NCBI RefSeq assembly: GCF_900115165.1
Contig: NZ_FOVP01000009.1
Coordinates: forward strand, 1-64,000
Direction of reading: 5' to 3'
DNA: 64,000 nt
Source of the DNA: Roseovarius lutimaris
GTDB lineage: Bacteria; Pseudomonadota; Alphaproteobacteria; Rhodobacterales; Rhodobacteraceae
In this document: positions 1-8,001 of the stretch, one piece after another
Numbering within the stretch: position 1 is the stretch's first letter
Layout: each line of letters starts with the position of its first letter
Translations under genes and position numbers: made by a program
Notes under the pieces: model-generated
Database searches by the model: none
What the model was told of the DNA's origin: nothing
The model's input: only the letters and a program-made list of their open reading frames with translations

Positions 1-540
1 CAGTGGTATCGCCTCGCAGCCGAGCAAGGCCATGCCGACGCTCAGTACAACCTCGGCGTCATGCATGGCAACGGCTTGGGCGTGCCGAAAGATGACGTTG
101 AAGCTGTGCGGTGGTATCGCCTCGCAGCCGAGCAGGGCAATGCCTCCGCCCAGTTCAACCTCGGCGTCAGGTATACCAACGGCTGGGGCGTGCCGAAAGA
201 TGACGTTGAGGCTGTGCAGTGGTATCGCCTCGCATCCGAGCAAGGCGATGCCGTCGCCCAGTACAACCTCGGCGTCATGCATGACAACGGCAGGGGCGTG
301 CCAAAAGATGCCGTTGAAGCTGTACGATGGTATCGCTTGGCAGCCGAGCAAGGTAATGTCAGCGCCCAAAACAACCTCGGCAACATGTATGAAGACGGCA
401 GCGGCGTTCTGAAAGATGACATTGAAGCTGTGCGGTGGTATCGCTTGGCAGCCGAGCAAGGCCTTGCCAGCGCTCAGTACAACCTCGGCCTCATGTATGC
501 CAACGGCTTGGGCGTGCTGAAAGACTTAGTCTTCGCGCAC
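1..540 (+). repeat. 108-bp tandem DNA repeats coding Sel1 units
   Basis: The string beginning tggtatcgcctcgcagccga recurs with a 108-bp period (for example at 4 and 112), and similar copies follow to about 540. The units differ by only a few bases, which suggests recent duplication or gene conversion. They are coding repeats, not a CRISPR array. Confidence 0.85.
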
Positions 541-690
541 ATGTGGTCGAATATCGCCGGTGCCAACGGTCATGAAAATGCACCAAAACTCCGCGATTTA
601 TTGGAAGGTGAAATCACGCCTGAACAAATTTCGGAAGCAACACGACGGGCAAGGGGTTGCATGTCTTCTGGATACAGCGACTGCGATTGA
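1..690 (+). CDS. Sel1-repeat protein, 5' end outside window
   Basis: The frame is open from the first base, so the start and any signal peptide lie upstream. About five 36-residue Sel1-like (TPR-related) repeats are visible, each with the pattern WYRLAAEQG, then AQYNLG and a GxGVPKD turn. The repeats end near residue 180 and are followed by a divergent helix with AHMWSNIAG and a C-terminal tail with two Cys. Sel1 repeats form alpha-solenoids that scaffold protein complexes; many bacterial ones are periplasmic or secreted, but no specific role can be read here. It lies in the accessory patch beside a tRNA gene. The repeats are nearly identical at DNA level, so repeat number may vary between strains. 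Confidence 0.85.
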   Translation, partial: QWYRLAAEQGHADAQYNLGVMHGNGLGVPKDDVEAVRWYRLAAEQGNASAQFNLGVRYTNGWGVPKDDVEAVQWYRLASEQGDAVAQYNLGVMHDNGRGVPKDAVEAVRWYRLAAEQGNVSAQNNLGNMYEDGSGVLKDDIEAVRWYRLAAEQGLASAQYNLGLMYANGLGVLKDLVFAHMWSNIAGANGHENAPKLRDLLEGEITPEQISEATRRARGCMSSGYSDCD

Positions 691-1024
691 GACATATGGT
701 TTCCATCGCAGCGCGAAGCCTACCACGATAGGGCAATCCGCAATGCGGGGGGGTGTCTGAAACTCTATTGCTATCTGCACAGGGACCGGCGTGTATTCAA
801 TCCCGGTATTGTTAATACAGGTTTCGCGCGCGCTGGTCATCCCCATCCTTCTAGTCGTCCGGTTACGGTTCCTTCGTTAGGTCCAGCTTATCCATGATTT
901 CATCAAGGGCATCGTCGGGCTGGTCCGCCTCAAGTTTGCGAGTGGCTTCGTTAAGGCGCTCTATCTACTTTTCATCATTCTTTTCAATTGACTCACTCAT
1001 TGCTTGCCTGCTGTATCAGTCAAT
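691..1024. other. intergenic region with only a decayed small gene
   Basis: About 330 bases between the Sel1 gene and the next plus-strand gene. Apart from the broken minus-strand reading frame at 863-1000 nothing recognisable is present. An 82-residue minus frame at 598-846 overlaps the end of the Sel1 gene and has no coding character. Confidence 0.6.
863..1000 (-). pseudogene. small acidic protein gene interrupted by TAG
   Basis: Read on the minus strand from the ATG at 1000, the frame gives MSESIEKNDEK, then a TAG stop at 967-965, then 33 more residues in the same frame (IERLNEATRKLEADQPDD and so on) before TAA at 865-863. The part after the TAG is strongly helical and charged and looks like real protein, so this is best read as a 45-codon gene broken by one nonsense codon. 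No start codon follows the TAG at once, so the second half is unlikely to be made alone. No family is recognised. Confidence 0.5.
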
Positions 1025-1534
1025 ATGGAAAAGCCGACGATTGCCTCTATAGATGAATTTCTAGCCAGCGACAAATTTTTGGATGGCCTACATCCAGAAT
1101 GGGGCGAGGGGCGCTTAGGCGTACAGCAGTTCAAGTGGAACTTAGTAGATGGCTTGAATATTGCACTTAGGGCTCACCTTGACGTCAGCCTAAAGCCTTC
1201 CTTGGATAGGCCGACGGTTTTGCTCATTTTCCATGGCCACCCGATATTTCGGCTAGACGTTGTACCTGACAATGAGGAAAAGCCAAATCCGCCCTGGGCG
1301 GCAGCATTGAAGTTGCCCAACTACGTTAAGGGAACTCACACGCACCCATGGTACGCAAACAAGGAACATGTCGCGTTGAATTGGGATAAGGCACTGCCAT
1401 GTAGAGAGCCACTGCACCATAAGTTGTCTGAGTTAGATCAGGTATTAGCATATGTAGCGGACGCCCTGAATATAACGATGACCCCTGAGCAAAGGGTTGT
1501 TTATCTACCGAAACAGGGTAGATTCTTGAACTAA
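1025..1534 (+). CDS. uncharacterised protein, first gene of a two-gene cassette
   Basis: About 169 residues from the ATG at 1025; a TTG at 1004 would add seven residues, and neither start has a good ribosome binding site. No family is recognised with confidence. A hydrophobic strand (TVLLIFHGHP) is followed by an acidic Pro-rich loop and a His cluster, GTHTHPWY, which could be a metal or catalytic site, but that is only a pattern. Base composition is clearly more AT-rich than the metabolic genes to the right, which suggests transfer. The next gene begins 12 bases after the stop, so the two are probably one transcript and may be functional partners. Confidence 0.7.
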   Translation: MEKPTIASIDEFLASDKFLDGLHPEWGEGRLGVQQFKWNLVDGLNIALRAHLDVSLKPSLDRPTVLLIFHGHPIFRLDVVPDNEEKPNPPWAAALKLPNYVKGTHTHPWYANKEHVALNWDKALPCREPLHHKLSELDQVLAYVADALNITMTPEQRVVYLPKQGRFLN

Positions 1535-1546
1535 GGAGGCGAGAAA

Positions 1547-2293
1547 ATGGACTGTTTAAGCTTGCGAAGTTTGACCGCTCGCCTTGATAGCTGCGTCGAA
1601 AGCTCAGATGGTAATGTGTTCAAAACCCATTGCCTGTACCCTTCATTCTCGCCAGTTTTTGTAACAATCTCAGCATGGGGCGACGGCTTCCGCGTGTCGG
1701 ATGGTGGGGGTGCCAGCGAGAGTGTAATCCGCCAAGGCCTTGACGCTCACGCCCTGACCGCTGCCCTTAAGGCAGCTAAAAACAAATATCACCTTATTGA
1801 GCACGATGGTGTTTTGTCTCTAAAGATCGACAGCGGTGATTGGATCGAGAACGCAATACTTGCTGTAGCAAATGCATCGGCAATGGCAGCAAGCTTGGCG
1901 TATGCTCATGTCGAGCAAAAATCTTCAAAAGATATGGTGCCAGAAATCATTGCGGCCCTTTCGGAATTTGCCCCACTTAGCCAAATTGCCACAGATTACC
2001 AAGTGCGCGGCCACAGTGGTAAGGTTCGGAAATTTGACGTTGCTGTTATTGGGCCTCACAACCTCTTGTTTAAAGCGGTAAGTCCATTCGCCGGGTCTGT
2101 AAATTCAGCCTACGTTGCTTTTTCAGATGCACTTCGTGAAGGTAGCCCAATGTATTCATCTAGCACTGGGTATGGTGTTTTCCGAGAAAAGCTAAGCAGC
2201 GAAGATGCCACGCTATTGAACGATGTGGCTATTCTTGCTCCAGTTGCTTCTATTGGCCATGCGGCAAAGCGGGACTTCATTCGTCACTCTTAA
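1547..2293 (+). CDS. uncharacterised protein, DUF1828-like N-terminus
   Basis: 248 residues with a strong ribosome binding site (aaggagg) just after the stop of the preceding gene, so the start is secure. The N-terminal 70 residues contain the pattern WGDGFRVSDGGGAS, resembling the DGY(L/R)(L/V)(T/S)D(D/G)G core of DUF1828-type proteins; I recall this from the family and could not test it. The C-terminal half (VRKFDVAVIGP, then KAVSPFAGSVNSAY) has the look of an alpha/beta fold. Proteins of this type sit in accessory regions and some are near toxin-antitoxin or defence genes, but function is unknown. Codon use is AT-richer than the core genes. Confidence 0.7.
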   Translation: MDCLSLRSLTARLDSCVESSDGNVFKTHCLYPSFSPVFVTISAWGDGFRVSDGGGASESVIRQGLDAHALTAALKAAKNKYHLIEHDGVLSLKIDSGDWIENAILAVANASAMAASLAYAHVEQKSSKDMVPEIIAALSEFAPLSQIATDYQVRGHSGKVRKFDVAVIGPHNLLFKAVSPFAGSVNSAYVAFSDALREGSPMYSSSTGYGVFREKLSSEDATLLNDVAILAPVASIGHAAKRDFIRHS

Positions 2294-2455
2294 GCCCTTT
2301 GATATGTAGGGCGCTTTCCAATGGTGCCCTTAAGAGCACTAAACGAATGGCGGCAAAGCGCGAATGACCATCGCGCACAAAGGGGATGCAAAGGGGGATT
2401 GATACGCAAGATTATTGCGTATCAATCTGAATTATAAGGATAATTCATTTTTAAA
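2294..2455. other. island-side flank of tRNA-Leu
   Basis: 162 bases between the last accessory gene and the tRNA 3' end, with the 2399-2425 inverted repeat, near-duplicate AAAGGGGATGC / AAAGGGGGATT stretches (about 2380-2400) and an AT-rich part. No integrase gene is visible; it would lie to the left of the window if present. Confidence 0.5.
2399..2425. repeat. perfect inverted repeat next to tRNA-Leu 3' end
   Basis: Arms TTGATACGCAA (2399-2409) and TTGCGTATCAA (2415-2425) are exactly complementary around a 5-base spacer. It lies 30 bases beyond the 3' end of the minus-strand tRNA-Leu, between the tRNA and the accessory genes, where recombinase arm sites or excisionase sites of an integrated island are often found. 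It could also be an operator or a tRNA transcript terminator, although there is no clear U-run. Confidence 0.6.
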
Positions 2456-2542
2456 TGGTGCGGGCGGTGGGACTCGAACCCACACGGGGCTACGCCCCAA
2501 CAGATTTTAAGTCTGGTATGTCTACCATTCCATCACGCCCGC
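2456..2542 (-). tRNA. tRNA-Leu(UAA)
   Basis: On the minus strand the acceptor arm GCGGGCG (from 2542) pairs with CGCCCGC, then discriminator A and an encoded CCA (2459-2456). The anticodon loop is CTTAAAA between arms CCAGA and TCTGT, giving anticodon TAA (Leu). A long variable arm (GGGGCGTAGCCCC) and the T-loop GGTTCGAGTCC confirm a class II Leu tRNA. Its 3' end faces the accessory genes at 1-2.3 kb, the usual orientation of an island insertion site. Confidence 0.95.
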
Positions 2543-2615
2543 ATCAGGACGCGGGCGAAACATAGCCGCTTTCGCGCGGGTGTAAAGCCAATGCGGGCGG
2601 TCCGGTGCGGCGCGC

Positions 2616-3173
2616 CTACAACTCTTCTTCGGCCGCTTCAAGCGCTCCGAGCAGATGTCGCTCGGGCAACCACGGGTTCAATTCAAGTGCCGCGCGCAAT
2701 ACCAATGCGGCCTCGGCTGGGCGCTCAAGCGCCATCAGGGTCATCGCCTGCCCGGTCATTGCCGCGATGTGGCGCGGCGACAGAGCCACGGCACGTTCAA
2801 GATCAGGAAGCGCGGCGCTGTAATCCTGCCTTATGAAATTGACAAAGGCGCGCTGATTGTACCCTTCGGCATAGGCCGGACAATAGGCGACAAGCGCATC
2901 AAAGGCCTTGACCGCGCCCTCAAAATCATAAGCGGCGCGGCGGGTCATGCCCTCGTCCAGAAGGCCTTGGGCATAGTCATCGGGCGCATCGGCCCAATAT
3001 TGCCACATCTGATTGGAAATGATCCGGCCCGAGACCTCATCCGGGGCAGATTGCGCAGCCTCTATAAGATCGCCGATTTCCGTACCATGGTCGGGCGCCT
3101 CAGGGCAGGTTGCTGCCGCGAGCGGTCCGCCCGCAAGCCCGGTCAATCCAAATGCCAGAACCAGATACCTCAT
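2616..3173 (-). CDS. exported TPR-repeat protein
   Basis: 185 residues. The N-terminus (MRYLVLAFGLTGLAGGPLAAA) is a signal peptide with an AxA-type cleavage site, so the protein is periplasmic or, less likely, a lipoprotein. The mature part has two or three TPR units: an ARRAAYDFEGAVKAFDALVAY-like segment, QDYSAALPDLERAVAL, and ERPAEAALVLRAALEL. TPR solenoids bind protein partners; the partner is unknown. It ends in an acidic tail. It sits between the tRNA and the putR gene and is read on the minus strand, 30 bases downstream of putR, so it may be co-transcribed with it. Confidence 0.8.
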   Translation of the reverse strand: MRYLVLAFGLTGLAGGPLAAATCPEAPDHGTEIGDLIEAAQSAPDEVSGRIISNQMWQYWADAPDDYAQGLLDEGMTRRAAYDFEGAVKAFDALVAYCPAYAEGYNQRAFVNFIRQDYSAALPDLERAVALSPRHIAAMTGQAMTLMALERPAEAALVLRAALELNPWLPERHLLGALEAAEEEL

Positions 3174-3205
3174 GACCCATTAGTATGGGGCGAGCCTCCG
3201 ATTGG

Positions 3206-3685
3206 TCAAATCACATCGGACAGGGCGTTTTCTTTGACTGCCTGCATCGCCACATAGGTCGAGGTATTGGACAGATGCGGCAGGGTCGAAATCTGCTCGG
3301 CCAGAACCCGGCGATAATCGCTCATACTCTGGGTACGGATTTTCATCAGATAGTCGAAATTTCCGGCGATCAGATGAACCTGCTCGATCTCGGGAATTTT
3401 CGCAACAGCCGCATTGAATTCGGCCAGGGCCGCCTCGCGCGTGTCATGCAGGCGAACCTCGACAAAACTGACGTGATCAAGCCCAAGACGGATCGGATCG
3501 AACAGCGCCCGATATCCGGTGATCACCCCGTCGCGTTCCAGCCGGCGCAACCGCGCCTGCGTGGGCGATTTCGACAGCCCGATTTCGCGCGCAAGCTCGG
3601 TCACGCTGATCCGGCCATTGCCAGCCAGAACCCTTAGAATCGCCCGGTCGAACCGGTCCAGGTCACTTTGTTCGCTTTGGTCCAT
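3206..3685 (-). CDS. putR: Lrp/AsnC-family regulator, probably PutR of putA
   Basis: 159 residues from the ATG at 3685, chosen because TTGGAG lies just upstream; a longer in-frame start at 3751 lacks this. Residues 10-60 form the AsnC winged helix-turn-helix (LDRFDRAILRVLAGNGRIS, then LAREIGLSKSPTQARLRRLE). The rest is the RAM ligand-binding domain with EQVHLIAGNFDYLMKIR. It is divergent from putA with about 100 bases between. In Rhodobacter and Agrobacterium an Lrp-type PutR next to putA activates it in the presence of proline, and this PutA lacks its own DNA-binding domain, so the same control is inferred here. Confidence 0.9.
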   Translation of the reverse strand: MDQSEQSDLDRFDRAILRVLAGNGRISVTELAREIGLSKSPTQARLRRLERDGVITGYRALFDPIRLGLDHVSFVEVRLHDTREAALAEFNAAVAKIPEIEQVHLIAGNFDYLMKIRTQSMSDYRRVLAEQISTLPHLSNTSTYVAMQAVKENALSDVI

Positions 3686-3791
3686 CTTTTGCTCCAATAT
3701 GATGCGTTTGACCTGATATTTACTTGTAATCGGGAAAAGTAACTTAATCAATCATGCTACCTTAGGCGATCTTAGCCAGAGGGATGCTTTC

Positions 3792-6700
3792 ATGCCATAT
3801 GACACCGATATTCGCCGCGCCATTGATCTGGCAACCTATGCTGACGAGGGCGAAACCCTTGCCCGTCTGATCGGGATAGCCGCTTTGTCCGAGGAAGACC
3901 GGTCGCGCATCTGCGCCCGTGGCGCGCAATTGGTTCGTGATATCCGGGGCCAGTCGAACCCCGGCCTGATGGAGGTGTTTCTGGCGGAATACGGTCTTTC
4001 GACCGATGAAGGCATCGCCCTGATGTGTCTGGCCGAGGCGCTGTTGCGGGTGCCGGATGCCGAAACCATCGACGCCCTGATCGAGGATAAAATCGCGCCG
4101 TCAAACTGGGGCAAGCATATGGGGCATTCGACCTCATCCTTGGTCAATGCCTCGACCTGGGCCCTGATGCTGACCGGCAAGGTTCTCAAGGAAGACGCCC
4201 CCGGCCCGGTCGGCCATCTGCGCAGCGCGATCAAACGCCTGGGCGAGCCGGTGATCCGCACCGCCGTCGCCCGCGCCATGAAGGAAATGGGCCGCCAGTT
4301 CGTTCTTGGCGAAAACATCCGCGCCGCCATGGACCGCGCCGCCAACATGGAGAAAAAGGGCTATTCCTATTCCTACGACATGCTTGGCGAGGCCGCGCGC
4401 ACCGATGGCGACGCCACCCGCTATCACCTGAGCTATAGCCGCGCGATCACCGCGATTGCCGATGCCTGCACCAATGCCGATATCCGCGACAATCCCGGCA
4501 TTTCGGTCAAGCTTTCGGCGCTGCACGCCCGCTATGAAGAGGCCCAGCAAGAACAGGTGATGGAGGTGCTGGTGCCACGCCTGCGCTCTCTCGCGCTGCT
4601 GGCGAAATCCGCCAGGATGGGTCTTAACATCGACGCCGAAGAGGCCGACCGCCTGTCGCTGTCGCTCGATGTGATCGAAGCCGTTCTGGCCGAGCCGGCG
4701 CTTGCGGGCTGGGACGGATTTGGCGTCGTGGTTCAGGCCTATGGCCACCGCGCCAGCCTCGTTCTTGACCATCTTTATGACCTCGCCACCCGGCTTGATC
4801 GCAAGATCATGGTCCGCCTCGTCAAGGGCGCCTATTGGGACACCGAAATCAAACGCGCCCAGGTTGAGGGCATCGAGGGCTTTCCGGTCTTCACCTCGAA
4901 AGCCGCCACCGACGTGAGCTATATCGCCAATGCGCGCAAACTCCTGTCGATGACCGACCGTATCTATCCGCAATTCGCCACCCATAACGCCCATACCGCC
5001 GCCGCCATTCTGGAAATGGGCAGCGATAAATCGACCTTCGAATTTCAGCGTCTGCACGGCATGGGCGAGGCCCTGCACGGCATCATCCTCAAGGCCGAGA
5101 ATACCCGCTGTCGCATCTATGCCCCGGTCGGCGCGCATCGCGATCTGCTGGCCTATCTGGTGCGCCGCCTTCTGGAAAACGGCGCCAACTCAAGCTTCGT
5201 GAACCAGATCGTCGATGAAGAGGTCGCCCCCGAGGTGGTCGCGCGCGATCCGTTTGATGCGGTCAACGATCCGCCCGCCGATCTGGCCGGTGGCCCTGAC
5301 CTGTTTCAGCCAGAGCGCCCCAATTCACGCGGCTTTGATCTTCATCACCGCCCGACGCTTGATGCGGTGATTGCCGCGCGCGACGCCTTTGCCACGCATA
5401 AATGGGCCGCCACCGCGCTTGTCGCGGGCAAGGCGAAGGGCAATGCGCCGGTGCGCGTCGACAACCCCGCCGATCCCGCCGACAGCCCCGGCACCGTCGC
5501 CCCCGCAAGCGCCGCCGAGATCGAAACCGCCCTGTCATCGGCAAGACCCTGGGATGCCGCCCCGGCCGAACGCGCCAAGGTTCTCAACAAGGTCGCCGAC
5601 CTTTATGAGGAAAACTTTGGCGAGATTTTCGCCATCCTGTCGCGCGAGGCCGGCAAATCCATTCCCGATGCGGTGGCCGAACTGCGCGAAGCGGTCGATT
5701 TCCTGCGCTATTACGCCGCCAACGCCCCCGAGGCCCCGGCGGTTGGCATCTTTACCTGCATTTCGCCGTGGAATTTTCCGCTGGCGATTTTCAGCGGCCA
5801 GATTGCGGCGGCGCTTGCCGCAGGCAACGCGGTGCTGTCCAAGCCCGCCGAGCAAACCCCGATCATCGCGCATTTCGCGATCTCGCTGATGCACAAGGCG
5901 GGCCTGCCAAAAACTGCGGTGCAACTTTTGCCCGGTGCGGGCGATGTCGGCGCGGCGCTTACCTCTGACGCGCGCGTCGGCGGTGTGGCCTTTACCGGAT
6001 CGACCGGCACGGCGATGAAAATCCGCGCCACCATGGCGCAAAACCTCGCCCCCGGCGCACCGCTGATTGCCGAAACCGGCGGTCTCAATGCGATGATCGT
6101 CGATTCCACCGCCCTGCCCGAACAGGCGGTGCAGGCAATCGTTGAATCCGCCTTTCAATCGGCTGGCCAACGCTGTTCCGCGCTGCGCTGCCTCTATGTG
6201 CAAGAGGATATCGCCGAAGATTTCATCAAGATGCTCAAGGGCGCGATGGATGTGCTCTGCGTCGGCACGCCCTGGCATATCTCGACAGATTGCGGCCCGG
6301 TGATCGACGAAACCGCGCGCAAAGGCATTGCCGATCACATCCAGAAGGCCCGCGCCGAAGGCCGCCTTATGCATGAGTTGATGACGCCGAACGCCGGCAC
6401 TTTCATTGCCCCCAGCCTGATCCGTATTGGCGGAATTGAAGAGTTGGAGCGCGAAATCTTTGGTCCGGTCCTGCATCTGGCGACCTTCAAGGCCAAGCAT
6501 CTGGACAAGGTAATTGATGCGATCAACGCCACCGGCTATGGGCTGACCTTTGGCCTGATGACGCGGATTGATGACCGGGTGCAACATGTGACCGAGCGGG
6601 TGCATGCCGGGAACATCTATGTCAACCGCAACCAGATTGGCGCCATCGTAGGCAGCCAACCCTTTGGCGGCGAGGGCCTATCGGGCACCGGCCCCAAGGC

Positions 6701-7223
6701 CGGCGGGCCGCATTATCTGACCCGCTACACCGCCCGCCCGGCGGCACCGGTCGAGGCCGAATGGTCCGGCGCGATGACAGCCAAGGACGCACAAACCGCC
6801 CTTGAGCGCACCAACGCCGTGCCCGGCACCCCGCGTCAGGACATCGTGCTGCCCGGCCCGACAGGCGAATCCAACCGCCTGACCACCCGCGTGCGCCCGG
6901 CCCTGTTGTGCCTTGGGCCGGGGGCCAAAGCCGCCGCTGAACAGGCCAAGGCAGTCACCGATCTTGGCGGCGTCGCAGTCGAGACCACAGGCAGCCTTGA
7001 CCCAGAGGCGCTTCAGTCTCTTGCCGGGCTGTCAGGTGCGATCTGGTGGGGCGATGCCAAGACCGCGCGCAGCTACGCCCTGGCACTGAGCGAACGGACG
7101 GGTCCGATCATGCCGCTGATCACCGGCATGCCCGACACCGGCCATGCCCTGCATGAACGTCACGTCTGCGTCGATACAACGGCTGCGGGCGGCAATGCAG
7201 AACTCCTGGGCGGCATGGCTTGA
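3792..7223 (+). CDS. putA: bifunctional proline dehydrogenase / P5C dehydrogenase PutA
   Basis: 1143 residues. Oxidises proline to pyrroline-5-carboxylate with FAD and then to glutamate with NAD, feeding electrons to the quinone pool at the inner membrane. There is no N-terminal ribbon-helix-helix domain, so unlike E. coli PutA it is not a repressor. The PRODH barrel covers roughly residues 170-460 (RLVKGAYWD; YPQFATHNAHT). The ALDH domain covers about 520-980, with the catalytic Glu in AETGG near residue 761 and the catalytic Cys in GQRCSALR near residue 795. About 140 extra C-terminal residues follow, as in longer PutA proteins. Regulated by the divergent putR gene. Confidence 0.97.
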   Translation: MPYDTDIRRAIDLATYADEGETLARLIGIAALSEEDRSRICARGAQLVRDIRGQSNPGLMEVFLAEYGLSTDEGIALMCLAEALLRVPDAETIDALIEDKIAPSNWGKHMGHSTSSLVNASTWALMLTGKVLKEDAPGPVGHLRSAIKRLGEPVIRTAVARAMKEMGRQFVLGENIRAAMDRAANMEKKGYSYSYDMLGEAARTDGDATRYHLSYSRAITAIADACTNADIRDNPGISVKLSALHARYEEAQQEQVMEVLVPRLRSLALLAKSARMGLNIDAEEADRLSLSLDVIEAVLAEPALAGWDGFGVVVQAYGHRASLVLDHLYDLATRLDRKIMVRLVKGAYWDTEIKRAQVEGIEGFPVFTSKAATDVSYIANARKLLSMTDRIYPQFATHNAHTAAAILEMGSDKSTFEFQRLHGMGEALHGIILKAENTRCRIYAPVGAHRDLLAYLVRRLLENGANSSFVNQIVDEEVAPEVVARDPFDAVNDPPADLAGGPDLFQPERPNSRGFDLHHRPTLDAVIAARDAFATHKWAATALVAGKAKGNAPVRVDNPADPADSPGTVAPASAAEIETALSSARPWDAAPAERAKVLNKVADLYEENFGEIFAILSREAGKSIPDAVAELREAVDFLRYYAANAPEAPAVGIFTCISPWNFPLAIFSGQIAAALAAGNAVLSKPAEQTPIIAHFAISLMHKAGLPKTAVQLLPGAGDVGAALTSDARVGGVAFTGSTGTAMKIRATMAQNLAPGAPLIAETGGLNAMIVDSTALPEQAVQAIVESAFQSAGQRCSALRCLYVQEDIAEDFIKMLKGAMDVLCVGTPWHISTDCGPVIDETARKGIADHIQKARAEGRLMHELMTPNAGTFIAPSLIRIGGIEELEREIFGPVLHLATFKAKHLDKVIDAINATGYGLTFGLMTRIDDRVQHVTERVHAGNIYVNRNQIGAIVGSQPFGGEGLSGTGPKAGGPHYLTRYTARPAAPVEAEWSGAMTAKDAQTALERTNAVPGTPRQDIVLPGPTGESNRLTTRVRPALLCLGPGAKAAAEQAKAVTDLGGVAVETTGSLDPEALQSLAGLSGAIWWGDAKTARSYALALSERTGPIMPLITGMPDTGHALHERHVCVDTTAAGGNAELLGGMA

Positions 7224-7234
7224 CCTTACCACAG

Positions 7235-7257
7235 CATGGGGCCAACGTGGCCCCATG
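7235..7257. promoter_or_regulatory. perfect hairpin covering the rhomboid start codon
   Basis: Arms CATGGGGCCA (7235-7244) and TGGCCCCATG (7248-7257) with a 3-base loop. It begins 11 bases after the putA stop. The final ATG of the right arm is the most likely start codon of the rhomboid gene, so the start would be sequestered in a very stable stem. It lacks a U-tail and so is not a standard terminator; it may stabilise the putA message end or limit translation of the downstream gene. Confidence 0.6.
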
Positions 7258-8001
7258 TTCCCGATCCGCGACCATAACCCTTCGAGGCGCACGCCCTATG
7301 TGACCTATGCGCTGATTGCCCTCAACGTGGTGATCTTCATCGGCTATTGGCCCCTGTTCGGCGATGCCCGCGCACTCAATATGTTCTTTTACGATTGGGC
7401 CATGATCCCCGCGCGGGTCACGCAATCCGGCGAGTATTCCGGATTGCTGACCTCGATGTTTCTGCATGGCGGGGTCATGCATCTCTTGGGCAACATGCTG
7501 TTCCTGTGGATTTTCGGCGACAACATGGAGGACCGGATGGGCCACCTGCCCTATCTCGCCTTCTATCTCGCCTCGGGCGTCGGCGCGGGCCTTGCACAGC
7601 TAGCCTCCGACCCGTCTGCAATGGTGCCCACCGTCGGGGCCTCGGGGGCGATTGCGGGGGTGATGGGGGGCTATCTTCTGCTGTTTCCGCGCGCGCGGGT
7701 CGATATCCTGATCATCTTCATCGTGTTCTTCCGCATCATCACCATTCCGGCCGCGATCCTTCTGATACTGTGGTTCGCGATCCAGCTCTTTAGTGGCATC
7801 GGCGCCGACCTCAGTAATGGCGGCGTCGCCTATTGGGCGCATGCGGGTGGCTTCGTGGTCGGTGCGGCCCTGACCGTGCCACTGTTCCTGCGCCTCGGCG
7901 GGCGGCGCTTCTGGGATGCCACACACGGACAACCGCCCCATCCCGAGGCGCGCTATGTCTATCGGCGCACCTCCATTCCCCCCGTAAGGCGAAAACGATG
8001 A
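7255..8001 (+). CDS. rhomboid-family intramembrane serine protease
   Basis: 248 residues from the ATG at 7255; upstream in-frame starts (7144, 7195) overlap putA and would add a sequence unlike family members. Six hydrophobic segments. Motifs: HGGVMHLLGNMLFLW in the loop/TM2 region, the catalytic Ser in GASGAIAG near residue 130, and the catalytic His in WAHAGGF near residue 196, so the Ser-His dyad is intact. Rhomboids cut transmembrane substrates within the inner membrane; the substrate is unknown. No Shine-Dalgarno sequence is visible because the start lies in a hairpin. It shares a 4-base ATGA overlap with the next gene. Confidence 0.9.
   Translation: MFPIRDHNPSRRTPYVTYALIALNVVIFIGYWPLFGDARALNMFFYDWAMIPARVTQSGEYSGLLTSMFLHGGVMHLLGNMLFLWIFGDNMEDRMGHLPYLAFYLASGVGAGLAQLASDPSAMVPTVGASGAIAGVMGGYLLLFPRARVDILIIFIVFFRIITIPAAILLILWFAIQLFSGIGADLSNGGVAYWAHAGGFVVGAALTVPLFLRLGGRRFWDATHGQPPHPEARYVYRRTSIPPVRRKR

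Noticed and set aside
1..540. possible CRISPR-like repeat array
   Set aside because: The 108-bp units are in frame, contiguous and code Sel1 repeats; there are no spacers.
598..846. 82-residue minus-strand frame
   Set aside because: Overlaps the end of the Sel1 gene and shows no coding character or ribosome site.
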